Positions 59,380-64,000 of a DNA stretch of 64,000 bases are shown here, in pieces. Numbering within the stretch: the stretch's first letter is position 1; every line of letters starts with the position of its first letter. The stretch covers positions 54,527 through 118,526 of the forward strand of contig UQMF01000008.1 in NCBI GenBank assembly GCA_900542145.1, written 5' to 3'. A program made the translations under genes and the position numbers. The notes beneath the pieces were generated by a model, which searched no databases, was not told the origin of the DNA, and was given only the letters and a program-made list of their open reading frames with translations. Source of the DNA: an uncultured Oscillospiraceae bacterium (GTDB lineage Bacteria > Bacillota > Clostridia > Oscillospirales > Ruminococcaceae).

Positions 59380-60618
59380 TCACGCGTTTGCGTTGACACC
59401 CATTTGACACCCATCGCCATTGTCTTTTACCACACCGGAAAGATACTCGTCCAACTTTGTAATAGTTTTTTTCTTGTACTCCGCGTCGAGGTGGGTATAG
59501 ATTGAAAGGGTGGTTGAAATGTCTGCATGTCCTGCCTGTTCTTTGGCAGTGAGTACATCGACGCCAGCTTTATAGAGCATTGTAATGTATGTATGCCGGA
59601 GCGAATGTGCTGTGAATTTTGGAATAATGATAGGTATTTTTTCGGGAGTAAATCTCGACTTCGGGGCTTCTCTTTTTAGCGGTGAGCCATCTTTGCCCTT
59701 GTTCCATTCAATACTTTTGCCAAAATCGCCATATTTAAAATTGAGCTCGGCAATGTAACTGTTCCACAAACGTTTCCAGGCAGAATCGCTCATAAGCTTC
59801 CCCTTAGCGGAGGGGCAAACCAGCGCGAATGGATTCCCGGCGAGAGGTTTAAGGTAGTCCACAAGGAGCTGGGGTATATAGACCGTGCGCGCAGCAGCTT
59901 TGGTCTTGCCGCCAGATTTTAGATTTGGTACGCCGTTAATAAATTCAACGGATTTGTTGACGGAAATCGTTCCAGCGCTGAGATCTACATCGCGCCAAAG
60001 CAAGGGGATAAGTTCTCCGCGCCGCAGCCCTGCATACAGCATGATCATTGCAGCGGTCTGTGCACGGTGCGGAGTATTGCGAACCCATTGTTGCATTTCG
60101 TCTGACAGGGCTTCCTTGCTATGAGCTTCTGCTTCTGACGGTATCTTTACCGCCCGAGCGCAGTTATACTCAATAACGCGGTTTTCGATAGCAAAATCCA
60201 ATATCTGAGCAGCTGTATTCCTTATCTCCTCGAGGGTTTGCCGGGCTGTAGGATTTCCGGTGTGGGGATTGCACACGGCGATGTCAAGGATTACTTCCTG
60301 AATGTCTGCGACACGGAGTTTGCTGATAGGTATGCATGCGATTGATTCCAGATTGTTTACTTTCCGCTCATAGGATTTGTAACGTCCGTACGATACTTGA
60401 ATTTTCTTGAGTTTCAGCCACTTTTCAGCCCAATACGCGAATGTATCATGCTCGGCCGTAATATCAATCCCTTTTCCAAGCTTGGTCTTGAGATCCGTGA
60501 CCTTTTCCTGGAGCTCCTTGTTGTTGGCTGCGTAAACATACTTATACTTTCCATCGCCGATATAGACTTTTGACTGCACCCGTCCGTCCTTGCGGACTGT
60601 GTTTTTCATTCTTGCCAT
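59380..60618 (-). CDS. tyrosine recombinase (integrase) of element 2
   Basis: 412 residues, complete. Arm-binding domain (GKYKYVYAANNKELQEKVTD), core-binding SAM-like domain, and catalytic residues R in YAGLRRGELIPL, K in LKSGGKTKAA region, H-x-x-R in HSLRHTYITML, H in AGHADIS and Y in SIYTHL. AAGGAGG before the ATG. Its gene reads toward the att site, as in Tn916/phage int. Confidence 0.95.
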   Translation of the reverse strand: MARMKNTVRKDGRVQSKVYIGDGKYKYVYAANNKELQEKVTDLKTKLGKGIDITAEHDTFAYWAEKWLKLKKIQVSYGRYKSYERKVNNLESIACIPISKLRVADIQEVILDIAVCNPHTGNPTARQTLEEIRNTAAQILDFAIENRVIEYNCARAVKIPSEAEAHSKEALSDEMQQWVRNTPHRAQTAAMIMLYAGLRRGELIPLLWRDVDLSAGTISVNKSVEFINGVPNLKSGGKTKAAARTVYIPQLLVDYLKPLAGNPFALVCPSAKGKLMSDSAWKRLWNSYIAELNFKYGDFGKSIEWNKGKDGSPLKREAPKSRFTPEKIPIIIPKFTAHSLRHTYITMLYKAGVDVLTAKEQAGHADISTTLSIYTHLDAEYKKKTITKLDEYLSGVVKDNGDGCQMGVNANA

Positions 60619-60628
60619 GTTATCCTCC

Positions 60629-60740
60629 TTGACATATTGCGGACAACATGCTATAATAAAGCTTGTAGGCGGCTTTTATAGCACGCTGTCACGTTTCTGC
60701 TCCTCTCGTGTTTGCGGCACGGGAGGGGCTTTTTCTTTTA
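60629..60740 (+). ncRNA. candidate small RNA between int and immA
   Basis: A plus-strand promoter TTGACA (60629-60634), 17 bp, TATAAT (60652-60657) starts inside the int leader. About 45 bases of RNA are followed by CCTCTCGTG / CACGGGAGG with CTTTTTCTTTT and, right after, a second terminator ACCGCCC / GGGCGGT with seven T (60744-60770). No ORF fits. The transcript would be about 70-100 nt, divergent from int, and its 5' part is complementary to the int leader only over the promoter region. It could also protect int from read-through. Confidence 0.5.
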
Positions 60741-60750
60741 TGTACCGCCC

Positions 60751-61356
60751 TTATTCGGGGCGGTTTTTTTGTTGCTCTATCCAGGGCTTGAAAGCTTCAA
60801 ACACCTGGCGCTCAAGCGGTGATGTCAGAAATTTCCCTCGAGTTCGGAGCACCTGCATGCGTTCTGCACGGTACCCGGCAGCCTGGTTGGAGATCTCGCA
60901 GATCCGGGCGATTTCCTCCGGCTCATAGGCTTCCAGTCCCCAGAGCACGCAGGCAGGAGCAAGGAGTCGCGCCGCGAATTCGTCCGCCTGGGTCTCCGCA
61001 GGTTCTCGCCTGTCCGAAGCTGTCCGAAAATGTCCGGATTTGTCCGGGCTGAGTTCATGACCGAGCAGGATATGCCCGAGCTCATGGGCGATGGTGAACC
61101 GTACGCGCTCACGGCTTTCAGCGTCGTTGTAGATTATCTGCCAGTTTCCGGCGCTGTCAACCAGGGTGCACCCGGATTCTCCGGGCTTTAAATAATGCGC
61201 GTTGCTGTCCTTTACGACTTTCACGCCGCAGGCTCCTGCGATTTTTAGCACCTTTATCGGCAATTCTGCCGCGCCAGTCCTGATAAGGCAGCGCCAGGAC
61301 GCGTCCCGCGCGTCTTTGTAGAGTTTGTATGCGTTTGTGATAATTCTCACCTCCAC
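60751..61356 (-). CDS. ImmA/IrrE-family metallo-endopeptidase
   Basis: 201 residues. Zinc motif TIAHELGHILLGHEL at about 88-102 and the third ligand in AETQADEFAARLL. N-terminus LPIKVLKIAGACGVKVV is the usual family start. No ATG; GTG at 61356 or 61350 overlaps the ribosome site GGAGG, and ATT 61344 has better spacing, so the start is uncertain. Likely cleaves the XRE repressor encoded just upstream to induce the element. Confidence 0.86.
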   Translation of the reverse strand: MEVRIITNAYKLYKDARDASWRCLIRTGAAELPIKVLKIAGACGVKVVKDSNAHYLKPGESGCTLVDSAGNWQIIYNDAESRERVRFTIAHELGHILLGHELSPDKSGHFRTASDRREPAETQADEFAARLLAPACVLWGLEAYEPEEIARICEISNQAAGYRAERMQVLRTRGKFLTSPLERQVFEAFKPWIEQQKNRPE

Positions 61357-61395
61357 AGGTATTGTACCCTGTGGAGGTCGAATTATAGGGAATTA

Positions 61396-61869
61396 TCAGA
61401 GGTCGTTGTCCGGGTTCTGCGTTTCGTCCGGAGCTTCGTCCAGGCACTTTCGCTCTTCGGGGGTCAGCGTTACGATCTCCGGTCCGCGATCGTCTGCGCT
61501 CCTGGCGTGTTTTAGGCGGATATTCGGTTTCTGATACCGCTCAGTATCGCCGACCATTCGCGCGGTCTGCATGATGTAGTCCTGTCCCTCCTGGTTCACG
61601 TTCCGGTAGATCGTGAGGAGCTCCTGCTCATCTGCGCTCGGGAATTTGAGTGGGGGCTTCTTTTCGGTTTCGGTCCAGCCCATTAGAACGCTTGGAGTAG
61701 TCTTAAGTGCTCTTGCAAGTGCAACTATCGTTGATTGATTTATATCCAGGACATCATTTTCAATTTTGGATATGCTAGTTTTTGTTGAGTAGCCTATCTC
61801 TTTAGCAAGCTCTTCCTGAGTTAATCCGGCTTCTAAGCGTAACTTCTTTATTCTCTCTCCTAATGTCAT
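61396..61869 (-). CDS. XRE-family repressor of element 2
   Basis: 157 residues. HTH at 3-60 (LTQEELAKEIGYSTKTSISKI, exact recognition helix), then a flexible charged C-terminus without the S24 protease fold; release would therefore depend on the ImmA protease. CAGGAGGTG before the ATG. Its promoter faces the cro promoter and both contain the TTGACATWATGGAMAC motif. Confidence 0.9.
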   Translation of the reverse strand: MTLGERIKKLRLEAGLTQEELAKEIGYSTKTSISKIENDVLDINQSTIVALARALKTTPSVLMGWTETEKKPPLKFPSADEQELLTIYRNVNQEGQDYIMQTARMVGDTERYQKPNIRLKHARSADDRGPEIVTLTPEERKCLDEAPDETQNPDNDL

Positions 61870-61887
61870 GCTTTCACCTCCTGTTAT

Positions 61888-61916
61888 AGTATATCACATT
61901 GTGTCCATAATGTCAA
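61888..61916 (-). promoter_or_regulatory. promoter of the repressor gene, with operator
   Basis: Minus strand TTGACA (61916-61911), TATACT (61893-61888), 17-bp spacer. The spacer begins TTATGGACAC, matching the spacer of the opposite promoter. Confidence 0.82.
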
Positions 61917-62000
61917 CAATAATTAACATGCAAGTCGCCAAAATGTAAACAAAATGCACCTCTTTTATTTGTGCAAAAAAGAGAAACGCGCCAACAACTG

Positions 62001-62054
62001 TTGACATAATGGAAACTTTGTGCTATGATATAGATGTACCCAAAATGGCAACAT
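62001..62054 (+). promoter_or_regulatory. promoter of the cro operon, with operators
   Basis: TTGACA (62001-62006), TATGAT (62024-62029), 17-bp spacer starting TAATGGAAAC. A further AAAATGGCAACA at 62042-62053, GAAATGGCAACG at 62284-62295 and AAAATGTAAACA at 61938-61949 share the core ATGGMAAC. The likely reading is a set of operators shared by the repressor and Cro. Confidence 0.72.
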
Positions 62055-62070
62055 GAAAGGAGGTTACATA

Positions 62071-62277
62071 ATGACAAACGGCAAACTTCTGAAAGAAATC
62101 GCAAAAGCAAAGCAGATCACTCTCCAGGAACTTGCTGAAGCTCTTGGATTAACACGCCAGGGGCTTTCAAAGAAAATAGAGAACAGGTCAGAGTTCCGCG
62201 TGAGCGAGGTTTCTAAACTCGCGGAAATCCTTGGCTTGTCCGAGAAGCAGAAGCAGGAGATTTTTTTTGCAATGTAA
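62071..62277 (+). CDS. Cro-like helix-turn-helix protein
   Basis: 68 residues, all HTH (ITLQELAEALGLTRQGLSKKI). ATG 62071 follows AAAGGAGG. Divergent from the repressor gene, so it is the lytic/excision-side antagonist or an early activator. Confidence 0.82.
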   Translation: MTNGKLLKEIAKAKQITLQELAEALGLTRQGLSKKIENRSEFRVSEVSKLAEILGLSEKQKQEIFFAM

Positions 62278-62321
62278 GTTGCTGAAATGGCAACGCGGAC
62301 TATTGAAAGGGGGTGAGAGAA

Positions 62322-62474
62322 ATGAACGGTGTTACAGCAGAACTGATATCAGTCATTAAGGTAACAAGCATCACAGGGGCAGGAACAGAAAACGACCCCA
62401 TAAGAGAGGTCGTTAACTATTTCTTGCCTGATGGAACACAGATAGCACACGAGGACAGTTTCAAGCCTTTCTGA
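62322..62474 (+). CDS. 50-residue early protein
   Basis: MNGVTAELISVIKVTSITG start and TQIAHEDSFKPF end, behind GGGGGTGAGAG. Its pattern (short beta-strand pairs, GAGTENDPIREV) recurs as a small conserved protein in Clostridia elements. Overlaps the convergent DUF4145-like gene by 14 bases. Confidence 0.6.
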   Translation: MNGVTAELISVIKVTSITGAGTENDPIREVVNYFLPDGTQIAHEDSFKPF

Positions 62475-63147
62475 TGGTTTCGGCTTCCTCTAAGGTGAGT
62501 TCGGAAATAATATAGGTGTAGCAAGCTTTGATAAAGCGTTTCATATCCTGCACGTCAAGGTCGGGGTGCTTCCTTACATAATGCGTTTCATCATTACCGA
62601 GCCAAACAGATTTTTCGGCTAGTGTTTTGATTTTGGGGCTATCAACATAAGCCTTTATGCACGGTGCAAGAAGCATAGACTTGATTTCATCTTCTTTGCC
62701 AGGATTAAAGTGTATCGCGTAATCCTTGATAAGAAACTCCAGGGACTTCCGGTATCCCATTCCTGCAATGTGGTTCAAAGACATAGTTTCAGCCTGCTTG
62801 GACTGGTTGTATATCTCTACGAATGTTGGGGACAGCGTTGCAAGACTATCCTCAAACTTTTCGGCGACATATTTTACTGGTTCTGATGATATCAATTCTA
62901 TTGTTTTAAAAGTCGATGGTTTCGCCACAATCGGTTTAACCTGATACGTTGTAATAAAGCAAGATTGACATCCGCTGCAGAAATTAAATACCGTTGCGTG
63001 GTAATTTTGACCGTGCTTGTATAGCGCGTTTCCTATGTCTTTAGCAATGATATGTGCGTGGCAAATCGGACAGTTTTCTGCTTGGTCGAAAACAAGTTCG
63101 GTAAATTCTCCGTTAATCAAATTGTTGCACTTTCGGGTTATTTGCAC
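62461..63147 (-). CDS. DUF4145-like protein with zinc ribbon
   Basis: 228 residues from GTG 63147, eight bases after AAGGAG; the GTG at 63156 touches that site. CPICHAH and CSGCQSCF give the zinc ribbon (residues 26-60), and GMGYRKSLEFLIKDYA with HYVRKHPDLD matches the helical DUF4145 core. DUF4145 proteins are found with restriction and other defence genes. It is an oppositely oriented accessory gene inside the early region, typical of phage cargo. Confidence 0.72.
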   Translation of the reverse strand: MQITRKCNNLINGEFTELVFDQAENCPICHAHIIAKDIGNALYKHGQNYHATVFNFCSGCQSCFITTYQVKPIVAKPSTFKTIELISSEPVKYVAEKFEDSLATLSPTFVEIYNQSKQAETMSLNHIAGMGYRKSLEFLIKDYAIHFNPGKEDEIKSMLLAPCIKAYVDSPKIKTLAEKSVWLGNDETHYVRKHPDLDVQDMKRFIKACYTYIISELTLEEAETIRKA

Positions 63148-63220
63148 AGCAATCACTCCTTTAGGGGAATTATATCACAAATCATTGCAAATGTCAAACA
63201 TAAGGAAAGAGGTGAACACC

Positions 63221-63463
63221 ATGTTTACAAATCGTACGCCCGACGGCAGAAACAACATCGTCGGCGTAAAGATCGCGCAGATCCGCAAGAATCTCCGGAT
63301 ATCCCAGCGTGAGCTTGCTGACCGGCTCCAGATCAACGGGCTGGATATCGACAAGAACGCAGTCCAGCGCATGGAATCCGGGCAGAGATTCATCACGGAT
63401 ATCGAGGTTGTCGCTCTGGCGAAGGTCCTGAGCGTGACCATCGAGGAACTTTTAAGGAGGTAG
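63221..63463 (+). CDS. XRE-family helix-turn-helix protein
   Basis: 80 residues. RISQRELADRLQINGLDIDKNAVQRME is the HTH, with an insert (NGLDID) between helices seen in this subfamily. AAAGAGGTG before the ATG at 63221. Small regulator of the early region. Confidence 0.82.
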   Translation: MFTNRTPDGRNNIVGVKIAQIRKNLRISQRELADRLQINGLDIDKNAVQRMESGQRFITDIEVVALAKVLSVTIEELLRR

Positions 63464-63465
63464 CA

Positions 63466-63693
63466 ATGGCGAGGAAAACAAAAATTATTAAGCGCCCCCC
63501 GACGACATGGGCGCAGGTGCCGCCGGTACTTGACAGCGAGTATGTGGCTATCCTGTTCGGGCTCTCTGTGAAGAGCGTACAGGCGCTGACGCGCGCCGGA
63601 GAAATCCCTGCGACCAGGCTCGGGAACAAGTACCGGTACGACAAGGGGCAGCTCATGAAACTCATGGACGCAGAAGAGGCGGTGCAATCATGA
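63466..63693 (+). CDS. excisionase-like / MerR-type DNA-binding protein
   Basis: 75 residues. DSEYVAILFGLSVKSVQALTRAGEIPATRLGNKYRYDKGQL split across the winged-helix excisionase (HTH_17) pattern: helix, R-x-G-x-I-P turn, then R-x-x-K-Y. Two bases after the previous gene. Candidate recombination directionality factor for the integrase. Confidence 0.75.
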   Translation: MARKTKIIKRPPTTWAQVPPVLDSEYVAILFGLSVKSVQALTRAGEIPATRLGNKYRYDKGQLMKLMDAEEAVQS

Positions 63694-63788
63694 CAGATCA
63701 GGCAAGGGAACGCTATCGCCTGCGCAAATCCGAGCACCGCTGCGTAAGGTGTGGAGCAGGGCTCCCGGAGAAGTATAAGATCGCGTGA
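63690..63788 (+). CDS. 32-residue CxxC protein
   Basis: MTDQARERYRLRKSEHRC then VRCGAGLPEKYKIA; ATG overlaps the stop upstream (ATGA). C-x2-C with basic surroundings, the usual small zinc-binding early phage product. Confidence 0.55.
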   Translation: MTDQARERYRLRKSEHRCVRCGAGLPEKYKIA

Positions 63789-63798
63789 GGTGAGCAGC

Positions 63799-64000
63799 AT
63801 GAAAATACTCAAGCCAATAATCACCGCCGCGTTCTTCGCCGGACTGCTGGGCATGTTCCTGGCGATTGCAGCCCTGGAGAGCGGCAGACTTGACGGCGCT
63901 GCATACTGGGTGCTCATATCAGCCTGCGCGGTGCTGAGCGGCGGTGCTATCCTGGGAGCAATGGCAGCGTACAAGTACGAAGAAAGGAGGACAAGCCATG
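63799..64000 (+). CDS. small membrane protein (3' end outside window)
   Basis: 67 codons visible from MKILKPIITAAFFAGLLG. Two helices at about 5-25 and 36-56. GTGAGCAGC lies before the ATG. At the very end GGAGGACAAGCCATG marks the start of another gene at 63998. Confidence 0.6.
   Translation, partial: MKILKPIITAAFFAGLLGMFLAIAALESGRLDGAAYWVLISACAVLSGGAILGAMAAYKYEERRTSH

Larger units (their letters stand above)
59295..64000 (-). mobile_element. left end of an integrated element in tRNA-Pro (continues past window)
   Basis: Integrase next to the att site, an XRE repressor/ImmA pair, a divergent Cro gene and a run of small early genes on the plus strand are the layout of a temperate phage or an integrative conjugative element. 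No structural or conjugation gene is in the visible part, so the type is open. Unlike element 1, all genes look intact. Confidence 0.85.

Noticed and set aside
1..64000. Many long antisense or shifted open frames over real genes (for example 1058-1900, 36921-38402, 55455-56843)
   Set aside because: High GC makes long spurious frames. They lie opposite genes with full family motifs and lack ribosome sites.

Overview
The window is chromosomal DNA of a low-redundancy Gram-positive anaerobe, most likely a Ruminococcus-like member of the Oscillospiraceae (Clostridia). The reasons are the GC-rich coding sequence with purine-rich GGAGG ribosome sites, textbook sigma-A promoters (TTGACA, 17 bp, TATAAT), a T-box leader, BlaI/M56 and MATE genes, and BlastP-recognisable Clostridia-type proteins (type 2 ArgC, DUF815 ATPase, XRE-AbrB fusion). 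Family assignments are from reading the proteins; no search was run.

Left chromosomal arm (1-21.5 kb): an argG-argH-argC operon on the minus strand; a divergent xre-immA-M42-M42-GNAT operon; a MATE exporter with a Nudix hydrolase; a BlaI/M56 sensor pair with two palindromic operators; a solo substrate-binding lipoprotein, a DUF815 ATPase and dusB on the minus strand; a membrane acyltransferase; a promoter-driven structured leader followed by lon and ysxC; a delta-lactam-type polysaccharide deacetylase and a D-2-hydroxyacid dehydrogenase; then tRNA-Leu(UAA).

Mobile element 1 (21.55-36.62 kb): inserted in the 3' part of tRNA-Leu and bounded by perfect 60-bp direct repeats. It is a scrambled prophage. 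Its left third is a chain of truncated genes joined head to head or tail to tail (integrase C-terminus, anaerobic nucleotide reductase piece, primase/TOPRIM piece, portal piece, tape-measure piece). Its right third holds late phage genes (tail protein, amidase, holin, tail fibre). Between them are two accessory islands: a TIR-like protein with a four-helix membrane partner, and an AT-rich three-gene operon led by a RelA/SpoT-type nucleotide synthetase, bracketed by two 92-nt repeats. These are the best candidates for undescribed anti-phage or toxin-antitoxin systems.

Right chromosomal arm (36.6-59.3 kb): GH31 glycosidase and sfsA; cysE-cysS behind a T-box, followed by three tandem cyclophilin lipoproteins; a small-protein cluster; yfcE-birA-CYTH; a MocR regulator; a tocopherol-cyclase-like protein with a membrane protein; an XRE-AbrB regulator with an ABC-2 exporter; a second copy of the structured hairpin element; ykgJ and a CAP-domain secreted protein with a triple WalR-like box; and a MarR-controlled heterodimeric ABC exporter.

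Mobile element 2 (59.3 kb to beyond the window): inserted at a tRNA-Pro gene whose displaced 3' end is visible. It carries a complete tyrosine integrase, a probable small RNA, an ImmA protease, a divergent XRE/Cro switch with repeated operators, a DUF4145-like protein and a string of small early genes.
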